Assembly (NCBI RefSeq): GCF_000383675.1
Contig: NZ_KB911829.1
Location: 1 to 64,000 of the forward strand
Reading direction: 5' to 3'
DNA from: Terracoccus sp. 273MFTsu3.1
GTDB taxonomy: Bacteria; Actinomycetota; Actinomycetes; Actinomycetales; Dermatophilaceae
Length of the DNA stretch: 64,000 bases
Part shown: positions 15,390 to 23,029 of the stretch, piece after piece
Numbering within the stretch: the stretch's first letter is position 1
How the letters are laid out: every line of letters begins with the position of its first letter
Notes under the pieces: model-generated
Seen by the model: the letters and a program-made list of their open reading frames with translations, nothing else
The model's database searches: none
Told to the model about the DNA's origin: nothing
Made by a program: the position numbers and the translations under genes

Positions 15390-16001
15390 ATGACGGCGAC
15401 CGACCCGAGCCACGGCTTCCTCACCGAGCCGGCTCTGACGCCCGAGCTCGAGGCCTACTTCGCGAGCGACGTCACCGACCACCCTTACGTCATGAACCTC
15501 AGCCGCGTCTGGGCCCAGTGGCCCGCCGCCCACGACACGCTCTTCGGGCTCCTGGCCGACATGGTCTCCGTCGCCGGCCTGAGCTTCCGGCAGCGCGGCA
15601 TCCTCATCGCCGCGACCGCCTCGACCATCGGCGACTCCTACTGCGCACTGGCCTGGGGTGGCCGCCTCGCCACCGCTGCCGGGGAGGAGGTCGCGGGCGC
15701 CGTGCTCCGCGGCGACGACGACTCCCTCGACGCTACCGACGCCGCTCTGGCGACGTGGGCCAGGACCGTGGCCAGCACCCCGAACGCCACCACCCCCGCC
15801 GACCTCGAGCCGCTGCGCTCCGCGGGCTTCGACGACCGGCAGATCTTCGCGATCACCGTCTTCGTCGCGCTGCGCCGGGCGTTCTCGACCGTCAACGACG
15901 CCCTCGGCCCGCTCCCCGACCACCAGCTGCGCGCCGATGCCCCGCCGGCCGTCGACGACGCGGTCTCCTTCGGTCGCCCGGCCGCGGACCAGCCCTCCTG
16001 A
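15390..16001 (+). CDS. AhpD/carboxymuconolactone decarboxylase-like protein
   Basis: The protein has 203 residues from ATG 15390. The AhpD-like helical fold is visible (MNLSRVWAQWP, LSFRQRGILIAATAS, GDSYCALAWGGRLA). In alkylhydroperoxidase relatives the active-site helix carries CxxC or C-x3-H. Here the single cysteine is in YCALAW, with Gly where the histidine is expected, so classic peroxidase chemistry is doubtful. It stands alone, convergent with the DsbA-like gene. Confidence 0.65.
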   Translation: MTATDPSHGFLTEPALTPELEAYFASDVTDHPYVMNLSRVWAQWPAAHDTLFGLLADMVSVAGLSFRQRGILIAATASTIGDSYCALAWGGRLATAAGEEVAGAVLRGDDDSLDATDAALATWARTVASTPNATTPADLEPLRSAGFDDRQIFAITVFVALRRAFSTVNDALGPLPDHQLRADAPPAVDDAVSFGRPAADQPS

Positions 16002-16061
16002 CCGAGGGCGTATGCCGTCCGCCCGGCTCCCGGCCCGGGGCCTCTGCTCGTGCGGCCGCGC

Positions 16062-16745
16062 TCAGACGCTCTGCGTGGCCACCCCACGCAGCAGCGCGAG
16101 GTAGTCCTCGACGGGCCGGGCCCCGGTCACGGCGGCATACCCGTTGGCGACGACGAACGGCGTCGACGTGACACCCATCGACCGCGCCTGCTGCTCGTCC
16201 TCACGCACCTGCTCGGCGTACTCGTCGGACGCGAGCACGGCCGACACCCGACGCTCGTCGAGGCCGCACTCGGCGGCGAGGCGCTGCAGGACCTCGTGGT
16301 CGTCGATGGCGAGGCCCTCGCCGAAGTGGGCGGTGTGGAAGCGCTCGACCGCCGCGGAGCGCAGCGCCGGGCCACCCATCTCTCCGGCGAGGGCGCAGAG
16401 CCGGTGGGCGTCGAACGTGTTGGCGCGCACGGCGCGGTCCCAGTCGAAGACGAGGTCGTCGGCCTCGGCCACCTCGCTGGCCTTGGCGTTCATGAGCCGG
16501 CCGGTCCCCGCGTCGCCGCCGTGGCGCACCGAGAGGTGGTCGCTGACGGGCACGGAGCCGCCGACCGGGACGTCCGGGTCGAGCTCGAAGGAACGCAGGC
16601 GCACGGTGACGTCGTGCGGCCGCTCGAAGGCGGCGATGGCAGCCTCGACACGACGCTTGGCGACCCACGAGTACGGGCAGACCAGGTCGCTCCAGAGCTC
16701 GAGCTCGATGACGGTCGTGGACTCGGCAGCAGGCTGGTCGGTCAT
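16062..16745 (-). CDS. FrnE-like DsbA-family oxidoreductase
   Basis: The protein has 227 residues from ATG 16745 (MTDQPAAES). The thioredoxin-fold start ELELWSDLVCPYSWVAKR carries C23-P-Y-S26: a single-cysteine version of the DsbA CxxC. A helical insertion (~60-170) and the cis-Pro loop GVTSTPFVVANGYA follow, as in the FrnE/2-hydroxychromene isomerase-like group. There is no signal peptide, so it is cytoplasmic. A 36-bp palindrome upstream separates it from the NlpC/P60 gene on the same strand. Confidence 0.82.
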   Translation of the reverse strand: MTDQPAAESTTVIELELWSDLVCPYSWVAKRRVEAAIAAFERPHDVTVRLRSFELDPDVPVGGSVPVSDHLSVRHGGDAGTGRLMNAKASEVAEADDLVFDWDRAVRANTFDAHRLCALAGEMGGPALRSAAVERFHTAHFGEGLAIDDHEVLQRLAAECGLDERRVSAVLASDEYAEQVREDEQQARSMGVTSTPFVVANGYAAVTGARPVEDYLALLRGVATQSV

Positions 16746-16784
16746 CGACTCAGTCAACCACGGAGGTCGACGGGGCCGGAAAAG

Positions 16785-16820
16785 CACTGCGCCCCCACCG
16801 GATCCGGTGGGGGCGCAGTG
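16785..16820 (-). terminator. Perfect 16-bp-stem terminator after the NlpC/P60 gene
   Basis: CACTGCGCCCCCACCG-GATC-CGGTGGGGGCGCAGTG is a perfect inverted repeat with a 4-base loop, 21 bases past the stop of the gene at 16842. No U-tract follows, as is common in high-GC actinobacteria. It separates the cell-wall hydrolase transcript from the FrnE-like gene. Confidence 0.75.
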
Positions 16821-16841
16821 TGTGGCGTGAGAGGTGACGGC

Positions 16842-17612
16842 TCAGATGCGGCCGTACATCGACGGCGTCGTCCAGATGGAGTGGTTGCCGATGACGGTGC
16901 CGGGGCGCTGGGCGTCGATCATGCGGCCCGGGCTGACGTAGATGCCCACGTGGTAGATCGGCGAGCCGAAGAAGACGAGGTCGCCGGGACGCGGGTTGCT
17001 GACCGGGGTCGAGGCCGCGGCCTGCGCGGACGCGGTGCGCGGGATCGAGATGCCGGCCTGGCGGTAGACGTAGGACGTGAAGCCCGAGCAGTCGAAGCCG
17101 GAGGGCGTCGTGCCGCCGTAGACGTAGGGAACGCCGAAGAACGACTGGGCGATGCCGATGATGCCGGTGGCGCTCGGGTCGGGCGCGACGTTGAGGGCGG
17201 CGCGGCTCGCGGAGCGCGACGCGCGCTGCTGCGTGGCCTCACGATCGGCGGCGGCCTTCTCGGCGGCCTTCTTCGCGGCGCGCTCGGACTTGACCTGCAC
17301 GTCCTCGATGACGACGGGCTTGACCGAGGCCTGCTTGAGGGCGGGCTTGGCGAAACCGATCGCCGACAGGGCGTTGCCGGCCTTGAGCGTGCCGACGGCG
17401 GGGCCGACGGCCGCGGGACCGGCGACCGTGCTGGCGGAGCCGTCAGCGGCGTTCGCGGTGCCGGCGAACGAGGCGACGAGACCACCCGAGGCCGCGACGA
17501 TGGCGGCACCCTTCACGGCGGGCTGGGCCGACTCCTTGGCGATCGTCTTGAGCTCCGAGATCGCGTTGAAGCGACCGGGGGCGCGGTGGCGCCCGGGAAC
17601 GTTCTGAGCCAC
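16842..17612 (-). CDS. Secreted NlpC/P60 cell-wall endopeptidase
   Basis: I start the 256-residue protein at GTG 17612, which follows GAGAGG by 6 bases; the frame extends further upstream, but that DNA is the riboswitch leader. An N-terminal targeting region ends in GLVASFAGTANAADG, then a low-complexity linker with a coiled stretch (ERAAKKAAEKAAADREATQQ), then the NlpC/P60 domain over the last ~115 residues: GVPYVYGGTTPSGFDCSGF (nucleophile Cys), YHVGIYVSPGRMIDA (His) and GNHSI (third residue). It should cut stem peptides in peptidoglycan, in growth or resuscitation. A c-di-AMP riboswitch in the leader ties expression to c-di-AMP, as for Rpf/NlpC genes in other actinobacteria. Confidence 0.9.
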   Translation of the reverse strand: MAQNVPGRHRAPGRFNAISELKTIAKESAQPAVKGAAIVAASGGLVASFAGTANAADGSASTVAGPAAVGPAVGTLKAGNALSAIGFAKPALKQASVKPVVIEDVQVKSERAAKKAAEKAAADREATQQRASRSASRAALNVAPDPSATGIIGIAQSFFGVPYVYGGTTPSGFDCSGFTSYVYRQAGISIPRTASAQAAASTPVSNPRPGDLVFFGSPIYHVGIYVSPGRMIDAQRPGTVIGNHSIWTTPSMYGRI

Positions 17613-17631
17613 GTTTGACCTCTCGACGCCT

Positions 17632-17820
17632 ACGAGGTGAGCTGTCGGGTTCGGGCTGGAGGTACTGCCCGGCCTTCGCTCGGACCGGTCTCGGTCCACG
17701 GAGGGCTTCACCCCGAGGGCGTCTCTCGACGCCCGGAGAAAGTGGTTCCCCCGCTCCTGCCATGCGGTTCGTACTGAGCCTCAGGTCGATGGCAGGACTC
17801 GGCGGTCCGACCCGGGGCAC
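17632..17820 (-). ncRNA. c-di-AMP riboswitch (ydaO/yuaA type)
   Basis: On the minus strand the leader of the NlpC/P60 gene contains the ydaO-type blocks in order: GGTCGGACCGCCGAGTCCTG, then GGGGGAACCA, then GGGGTGAAGCCC, and at the 3' side CCGAACCCGACAGCTCACC, ending about 20 bases before the GTG start. The early stem pairs GGCAGGA with TCCTGCC (around 17760-17797). This class normally lowers wall-hydrolase expression when c-di-AMP is high. Boundaries are approximate. Confidence 0.88.
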
Positions 17821-17848
17821 TCACTCGACGGGGAGAGCAAGTTCGCCC

Positions 17849-17877
17849 ACCGTACCCAAGTAGGGGTGCCTTGTCAC
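17849..17877 (-). promoter_or_regulatory. Promoter of the riboswitch / NlpC transcript
   Basis: Minus-strand GTGACA (-35, complement of 17872-17877) and TACGGT (-10, complement of 17849-17854) are 17 bases apart. Transcription would begin about 7 bases further on, directly before the riboswitch. A second TTGACT lies about 20 bases upstream. Confidence 0.6.
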
Positions 17878-17997
17878 CTTCGAGTTCCCGGAAGTCAAAG
17901 AATTTTCATTGACCTCCGAACCGGGCCGGACGAGGTGTGGCAAGGCATGCCAAAACGACCCCGCAGAACGGGGCAAACCCTGCCGGATACGGCGTGT

Positions 17998-18699
17998 TCA
18001 GGCCGCCTGGCAGAAGACGTGGACGGCCACGTCGTCGGGCAGGGAGACGCCGGTCGACGGCTCGCTGCCCTCACGGACGGCCAGGACCCGGCCGCCGTCA
18101 CGGACGACCTCGACCCGGGCGCCGGGCACGACGCCGGCACTCGTCAGCAGCGCGAGCGCCTCCGGGTCGACCTGGACGGGCTCACCGATGCGACGGATCG
18201 TCACGACCGTCGGCGCGGCCCCCACGGCGGCGGTCAGGGTGCTGAGGCCGGTGAGGAAGTCCTCGTCCTGGCGCACCCCGAGCTCCTCGAGACCGGGAAT
18301 GGGGTTGCCGTAGGGCGACTCGAGCCCCTCGCCGATGAGGCCGAGGATCTTGCGCTCGACCTTCTCGGACATGACGTGCTCCCACCGGCAGGCCTCGTCG
18401 TGGGCGTACTCCCACTCGAGGCCGATGACGTCGACGAGCAGCCGCTCGGCGAGGCGGTGCTTGCGCATGACGCGGGTCGCGAGCAGCCGGCCGTGGTCGG
18501 ACAGCTCGAGGTGCCGGTCGCCCGAGACGGCGACGAGACCGTCGCGCTCCATCCGGGCGACGGTCTGCGACACGGTGGGACCCGAGTGGCCGAGACGCTC
18601 GGCGATGCGCGCGCGGAGGGGCACGATGCCCTCCTCCTCGAGCTCGAAGATCGTGCGCAGGTACATCTCGGTGGTGTCGATCAGGTCCGTCACGGTCAT
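17998..18699 (-). CDS. ideR: Iron-dependent repressor, DtxR/IdeR family
   Basis: The protein has 233 residues, the usual IdeR length. The winged helix is residues ~1-70 (LIDTTEMYLRTIFELEEEG, SGPTVSQTVARMERDGLV). The metal-binding and dimerisation region includes HRLAERLLVDVIGLEW and HDEACRWEHVMS, whose Cys, Glu and His are primary-site ligands. An SH3-like domain lies at ~150-230. With Fe2+ it should bind TTAGG-type boxes; one such box sits at 43680 in this window. The gene follows the MFS gene by 23 bases on the same strand and is probably co-transcribed with it. Confidence 0.9.
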   Translation of the reverse strand: MTVTDLIDTTEMYLRTIFELEEEGIVPLRARIAERLGHSGPTVSQTVARMERDGLVAVSGDRHLELSDHGRLLATRVMRKHRLAERLLVDVIGLEWEYAHDEACRWEHVMSEKVERKILGLIGEGLESPYGNPIPGLEELGVRQDEDFLTGLSTLTAAVGAAPTVVTIRRIGEPVQVDPEALALLTSAGVVPGARVEVVRDGGRVLAVREGSEPSTGVSLPDDVAVHVFCQAA

Positions 18700-18722
18700 A
18701 CCTTCTCAGAATCGGAGAGCGG

Positions 18723-19976
18723 TCAGGGACCGCCCGTCAGTGGCCCCGGCGTCGGGCCGGTCCTCGCGCGTCGGGTCGGGTCGTGCCGTGGCACCCAGAC
18801 GCGCAGCCAGCCCGCCCCGACCACGGCCCCCACGCCGAGCACGACGGCGGAGGCGCCGAGCGACATGATGGCGCTCAGCCCTGACAACGCCAGCGGGCCC
18901 GCCGCCCTTCCCACGTCCGCACAGAGGCGCCACCCGCCGAGGAACTGCGCGCGTCCGTCCGCGGGCGAGGCGTCGGCACCCAGGGTCATGATGAGCCCCG
19001 CCCCGAGGCCGTTGCCGAGACCGAGCACGGTCGCCGCGGCCGTGACGGCGGCGAGGCTGGTGGCGAGCGGGAGCAGCATCATGCCGAGGCCGAGCACGAG
19101 CATGCTGGGCACGGCGGCCGCGACCCGGCCGTAGCGGTCCATGAGCCAGCCCGAGGGGTAGAAGAGCGCCATGTCGAGCGCCCCGGCCACACCGAAGACG
19201 AGCGACGTCTGCGCCGGTGTGAATCCGACCGACTCGGCCCACAGCGGCACGAGGGCCTCGCGGATGGCGCGCGCCCCGGCCACGCACATCGCCCCGGTGC
19301 CAAGCGTCAGCAGGACGTGACGGTGCTGCAGGAGCACGGACGCCACGCTGCGCGGCGGTCCGCCGCCCGCGACCCGGTGCGCCGAGCCGGTGATGTCCGG
19401 CGCGAGGAGGACGAGGACGAACGCGGCGAGGCTCGCGACGCCGCCGACGGCATACGCCGCCTCGGTGCCCCACCTGACGATGACGAGCGACCCGATGAAC
19501 GGGCCGACGAAGTAGCCGATGCGGTGCACGCCACCCAACGTCGACAGGGCCCGCGCCCGCATCGCCACCGGTACGGCCTCGGTGAGGTAGGCCTGCCGGG
19601 CCAGGCCGAAGAGCGAGCCGGCGAGCCCGATGACGAGCACGCCGACGAACAACATGACGAGGCCGCCGGCCAGGGCCGCGACGAGCATGCCCACCGCCTC
19701 GATCACGGCCGCGACGAGCAGCGCACGGCGCTCACCGATGCGGGCCGCGAGAGCCCCGGACGGCAGGTCCCCGAGCAGCTGGCCGACGCCCAGCATCGCG
19801 ACGAGCAGCGCCGCGACGCCGACCGAGGCGCCGAGCTCGCGCGCCGACACGGCGATGATCGGGGACACCGCGCCCGCGCCCGTCGAGCCCAGGAGGGTGG
19901 GCCCGTAGGCAGACAGCGCGATGGCACGCAGGCTGCCGCTGCGTCCGTCCGCGCCGTCCCCCCGAATCTCGGTCAC
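18723..19976 (-). CDS. MFS transporter
   Basis: The protein has 417 residues with 12 predicted helices. The A-like motif LLGDLPSGALAARIGERRA follows helix 2, and GWLMDRYGRVAA is the matching loop in the second half. Helices are Gly/Ala-rich, as in DHA1-type drug or metabolite exporters; the substrate cannot be told. The ideR gene begins 23 bases downstream. A metabolite or siderophore link is possible but rests only on that neighbour. Confidence 0.82.
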   Translation of the reverse strand: MTEIRGDGADGRSGSLRAIALSAYGPTLLGSTGAGAVSPIIAVSARELGASVGVAALLVAMLGVGQLLGDLPSGALAARIGERRALLVAAVIEAVGMLVAALAGGLVMLFVGVLVIGLAGSLFGLARQAYLTEAVPVAMRARALSTLGGVHRIGYFVGPFIGSLVIVRWGTEAAYAVGGVASLAAFVLVLLAPDITGSAHRVAGGGPPRSVASVLLQHRHVLLTLGTGAMCVAGARAIREALVPLWAESVGFTPAQTSLVFGVAGALDMALFYPSGWLMDRYGRVAAAVPSMLVLGLGMMLLPLATSLAAVTAAATVLGLGNGLGAGLIMTLGADASPADGRAQFLGGWRLCADVGRAAGPLALSGLSAIMSLGASAVVLGVGAVVGAGWLRVWVPRHDPTRRARTGPTPGPLTGGP

Positions 19977-20054
19977 GCCACAGGACCCTAACGATCGGGT
20001 TACTCGGGTGGCCGGGCCGACCAGCCGACGAAAGCATTGGCCCGTGGCCAGGAG

Positions 20055-20393
20055 TCAGAGGACGAGCAGACCGAGGGCGGTGGAGGCGGCGTTGGCGGCG
20101 ACGACCGTCAGCGCCACCGTCACCGCGTCCTCGCGCGACCTCACCCGCCACCCCGCGACGAGCAGCGCCGTCTCCACGGCGGCGACGGCGACCTCCGCCC
20201 CCACGAGCTGCCACGGTGACCCGAAGCCCGTCGACACGGCATACAGCACGGGGTGGGTCACGACGTTGACGCCGACCGCGCCGACTAGCGCGCGGCCCCA
20301 CCCGGTCCACCCCGCTGCGCGCGCGAACGCCACGAGCACGGGCACCTCGACGGCGAGGGTCAGCGCGAGCGCCCACAGCGCAGCGGGGCTCAC
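20055..20393 (-). CDS. Small four-helix membrane protein, unknown
   Basis: The protein has 112 residues from GTG 20393 (MSPAALWALALTLAVEVP). It is almost entirely hydrophobic with about four helices and a conserved-looking NVVTHPVLYAV segment, typical of small actinobacterial membrane proteins of unknown role. Its start is only 3 bases from the start of the divergent gene at 20397, so each gene's ribosome-binding site lies inside the other's coding region if both starts are right. Confidence 0.55.
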   Translation of the reverse strand: MSPAALWALALTLAVEVPVLVAFARAAGWTGWGRALVGAVGVNVVTHPVLYAVSTGFGSPWQLVGAEVAVAAVETALLVAGWRVRSREDAVTVALTVVAANAASTALGLLVL

Positions 20394-20396
20394 CTC

Positions 20397-21572
20397 GTGA
20401 CCGCGCAGCCCCGACCGAGAGACTCCGTGACCGACGCGCCTGACCCGGCCGTCGCCGTCCATCGGTCGAGCACCATCACGCTCCTCGTGCTCGCGGCGGT
20501 CTGCCTCTCGCTCGCGATCGCGCTCGGGGCACCGATCGCGACCGCCGTCATCGGTCTCATCCTCTTCGGCATCCTGCACAACCTCCTCGAGATCCGCTAC
20601 GTCGCGGGGCGCTTCTCCGGCCTCCTCGGGCGCCCCTTCCTCGAGCTGCTCGCCGCCCTCGTCACGGGCATCGTCGTCTGTCGGCTCCTCGCCGGGGTGG
20701 TCGGGCGGCCCGCGCAGCTGGCCGAGATCGTGCTCGGCTACGTCATCCTCGCGGCTGCCGCCCGCCACGGGCTCGACGGCCGGCGTCGGGTCGCCGCGTG
20801 GGTGCTCATCGGTGCCGCGGCCGCCGTCTCGCTGACCTTCCCGACGTACCACTTCGTCGTGCTGACCCACCTGCACAACGTCGTGCCGCTCTTCTTCCTC
20901 TGGGAGTGGTCGCGCCGGATCACGTCGCGTCGCGGGAGGCAGGCGTTCCGGGCCGTGCAGCTGCTGTGGGTCGTCGCCATCCCGGCGGTGGTCCTGCTCG
21001 GGTTCCTCGACGGGTCCCTCAGCGCCGACCCCGGCATCGTGCGCAGCGTCGTCGGCGACGGCCAGACCGTCCTCGCGGCGAGCGCCCCGCCGAGCGCCAC
21101 GGCGACCGTGCTCGGGATGCGCTTCCTCACCGTCTTCGCGTTCATGCAGACGATGCACTACGTCGTGTGGGTGGCCCTGCTCCCCCGCGTCGCACCGGAT
21201 GCCTCGGCCGCCTTCGAGGCACGCGTGCCGTGGATGACCGGTCCGCGGCTGTGGGCCATGGGCTTCCTCGCCGCCTCACTCTTCGCCGTCCTCTTCGGTC
21301 TCGACTTCGCCCAGGGCAAGACGTTGTATGCCGCCCTGGCGAGCTATCACGCCTACCTCGAGCTGCCCGTGCTGCTCGCCCTGCTCGTGGGCGCCCGGAG
21401 CCTCTCCACAGCCACCCGCGCGTCCGACCGTGACGGCTCGGGGACCGGGTCGACCCCGTCGACCCCCGCATCTCCCACGCCACTCCCTCCTGCCGGCGGT
21501 GGGTCACGCGGTGCCGAGCTGAGACCCGAGGCCACCGCGGCGGTCGCCCCGGACACCGAGGTGGCGTCATGA
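20397..21572 (+). CDS. Polytopic membrane protein, unknown (weak Brp/Blh resemblance)
   Basis: The protein has 391 residues and about nine membrane helices, then a Pro/Ser/Gly-rich tail. Conserved-looking histidines sit near helices: ILHNLLEIRY, FPTYHFVVLTHLHNVVP, MQTMHYVVW and SYHAYLELP. Intramembrane His clusters recall Brp/Blh carotene-cleaving enzymes, but I would not assign that. GTG 20397 is the longest start; GTG 20427, after GAGAGACTCC, is equally possible and would separate it from the divergent gene. A 112-residue membrane protein gene follows with an ATGA overlap. Confidence 0.6.
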   Translation: MTAQPRPRDSVTDAPDPAVAVHRSSTITLLVLAAVCLSLAIALGAPIATAVIGLILFGILHNLLEIRYVAGRFSGLLGRPFLELLAALVTGIVVCRLLAGVVGRPAQLAEIVLGYVILAAAARHGLDGRRRVAAWVLIGAAAAVSLTFPTYHFVVLTHLHNVVPLFFLWEWSRRITSRRGRQAFRAVQLLWVVAIPAVVLLGFLDGSLSADPGIVRSVVGDGQTVLAASAPPSATATVLGMRFLTVFAFMQTMHYVVWVALLPRVAPDASAAFEARVPWMTGPRLWAMGFLAASLFAVLFGLDFAQGKTLYAALASYHAYLELPVLLALLVGARSLSTATRASDRDGSGTGSTPSTPASPTPLPPAGGGSRGAELRPEATAAVAPDTEVAS

Positions 21573-21907
21573 CGCTGCCTGGGCCGACCGGGCTGGTCGC
21601 GGCCCTGCCGACCGACGCCACGGCACCGCCGGACGCGGCCTGGGGCCCGATGGTCGTCGTGGCGCTCGTCGTCGTCGCTGTGGTGGCCGCGGTCGTCGCC
21701 TTCGGCCGGATCACCCGGCGCCGACGGGCCGACGACGAGTCGGCTCCCCGCGGCACCGGCCCCGCGACCGGCACGACGGGCGGCAGTGCGGGCGGAACGG
21801 GCAGCACGACGACCGACGACCCGCTGCCGACCGACCCGCAGCAGCACCGGCCACAGCAGCCCGGTGGTCCGGACGGCCCCGACGGGCCCGACGAGCAACC
21901 CTCGTAA
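21569..21907 (+). CDS. Small single-pass membrane protein
   Basis: The protein has 112 residues, with one membrane helix (about 28-47, MVVVALVVVAVVAAVVAF), a basic stop-transfer FGRITRRRRADD, and a Gly/Thr/Pro/Gln-rich tail. The start overlaps the stop of the polytopic protein by four bases, so it may be its small partner. No family recognised. Confidence 0.55.
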   Translation: MTLPGPTGLVAALPTDATAPPDAAWGPMVVVALVVVAVVAAVVAFGRITRRRRADDESAPRGTGPATGTTGGSAGGTGSTTTDDPLPTDPQQHRPQQPGGPDGPDGPDEQPS

Positions 21908-21977
21908 AAGGTCTTGCCGCCGCTCAGGCCCCGACGTACGGTCGTGACATCGAAACCGAAGGGAGGTGATCCGAGAA

Positions 21978-22016
21978 GTGATTTCTTCCGGAGCGTGTGA
22001 GGTGGCCACGCGATAG
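21978..22016 (+). CDS. 12-residue micro-ORF with a full-length Shine-Dalgarno
   Basis: GTG 21978 opens a frame reading MISSGACEVATR and stopping at TAG 22014-22016. GGAGGTGATCC (21962-21972), five bases before the GTG, is complementary to the whole 3' tail of 16S rRNA, far more than an ordinary ribosome-binding site. A 12-bp-stem hairpin follows at 22048. Promoterless chance is unlikely for such a compact SD-ORF-terminator unit. I have the impression that near-identical SD-ORF blocks recur in other actinobacteria, but cannot confirm it here. It may be a micropeptide or a ribosome-titrating regulatory RNA. Confidence 0.55.
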   Translation: MISSGACEVATR

Positions 22017-22047
22017 CCGCGTCCCCATCCACACCCATGGATGAAGC

Positions 22048-22075
22048 AGGGCAGTCCGACTCGTCGGGCTGCCCT
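22048..22075 (+). terminator. Terminator after the micro-ORF
   Basis: AGGGCAGTCCGA-CTCG-TCGGGCTGCCCT forms a 12-bp stem with one G-U pair and a 4-base loop, 31 bases after the micro-ORF stop. GTTCC follows in place of a T-run. Confidence 0.75.
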
Positions 22076-22112
22076 GTTCCATGTCCGTCCTCCCCACCCC
22101 GATCCTTCGTTA

Positions 22113-22177
22113 AACGCGGCGTTCGGTGCCGAACGCAGTGTTCCAACGGCGCGTTCGCGACCGAACGCCGCGTTCGG
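22113..22177. repeat. Nested inverted-repeat array of GCGTTCGG / CCGAACGC half-sites
   Basis: Three overlapping palindromes lie in 65 bases: GCGTTCGG-TG-CCGAACGC (22119-22136), GCGTTCG-CGAC-CGAACGC (22151-22168) and CCGAACG-CCG-CGTTCGG (22161-22177), plus AACG-CGG-CGTT at the left. The array lies between the micro-ORF terminator and the end of pdxH. It can fold in several exclusive ways. It may be a bidirectional terminator or a cluster of sites for a dimeric regulator. Confidence 0.6.
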
Positions 22178-22201
22178 GGTGTCAGGGCGGCTGCAGAGGG
22201 G

Positions 22202-22918
22202 TCAGGGCTGGAGGCGCAGCCGGGTCCACGAGTCGGCGTCGGCGAGGTCGCCGTCGCCCGTGCGGCGGAAGACGATCCGGTCGTGGAGGCGGTTGCGCCG
22301 CCCGGCCCAGAACTCGACCTCGTCGCAGACGATCCGCCACCCACCCCAGAAGTCCGGCACCGGCACGTCGTGGTCCCTGCCGGTGTCGGGGAAGCGCTCG
22401 AGCACCTCCTGCCACTTGTGCTCGAGCTCGGCCCGATCCGCGGCCGGGCGCGACTGGTCCGATGCCCAGGCCGAGAGCCGCGAGCCGTAGGGCCGGGAGT
22501 CGAAGTAGGCCTCGACCTCGTCCCGGTCGACGAGCTCGGCCGTGCCCCGGAAGCGGATCGCGCGGTAGATGGCGGGCCACGTCAGGGCCGCCGCGACCCG
22601 AGGGTTGGCCCGCAGGTGCTCGCTCTTGGCCGAGCCGAGGTTGGTCACGAAGCCCGGACCGCGCTCGTCGAAGAAGCGCATGAGCACGGTGCGCACGTCG
22701 GGCGTGCCCGTCGCGTCGACGGTGGCCACCGAGATGGCGGTCGGCTCGGGCACGTCGTCGCGGTCCTCGGCCGCGGTGAGCGCGGCATCGACCCAGGCCT
22801 TGGCCTGCAGGTAGGGCGACGCGGCCACGTCGGACTCGACGAGGCCGTCGCCGGAGTAGTCGACGCGGCGTACGGCAGCGAGGCCCTCCCGGGCCGGCTC
22901 GCGAGATGAGCTGTCCAT
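22202..22918 (-). CDS. pdxH: Pyridoxamine 5'-phosphate oxidase
   Basis: The protein has 238 residues. The flavin-binding split-barrel carries the family blocks PTAISVATVDATGTPDVRTV, GFVTNLGSAKSEHL, then RFRGTAEL near the middle, and the signature WGGWRIVCDEVEFWAGRRNR near the C-terminus with RLHDR and the final RLRLQP. It oxidises PNP/PMP to pyridoxal 5'-phosphate with FMN. It is near citrate synthase 2 and serC (a PLP enzyme), the usual order in actinobacteria. Confidence 0.93.
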   Translation of the reverse strand: MDSSSREPAREGLAAVRRVDYSGDGLVESDVAASPYLQAKAWVDAALTAAEDRDDVPEPTAISVATVDATGTPDVRTVLMRFFDERGPGFVTNLGSAKSEHLRANPRVAAALTWPAIYRAIRFRGTAELVDRDEVEAYFDSRPYGSRLSAWASDQSRPAADRAELEHKWQEVLERFPDTGRDHDVPVPDFWGGWRIVCDEVEFWAGRRNRLHDRIVFRRTGDGDLADADSWTRLRLQP

Positions 22919-23029
22919 GACCCCACACTAGGGTTGACCCGAGAAGGTCCGCGCGGACGTCAGGCCACGGCGCGCGCGGTCCCGGCGACAGCCCCGGCCC
23001 GTCCGGGGCGCTGTGAGGAGTCACCAACG

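Noticed and set aside
15093-15393. Small gene starting MPGDLRAF
   Set aside because: Composition becomes Arg/Gly/Pro-rich and random; no Shine-Dalgarno; crosses a long hairpin and the next start.
21961-21972. Fragment of 16S rRNA
   Set aside because: The sequence is the complement of the 16S 3' tail, on the sense strand before a GTG, so it acts as a Shine-Dalgarno.
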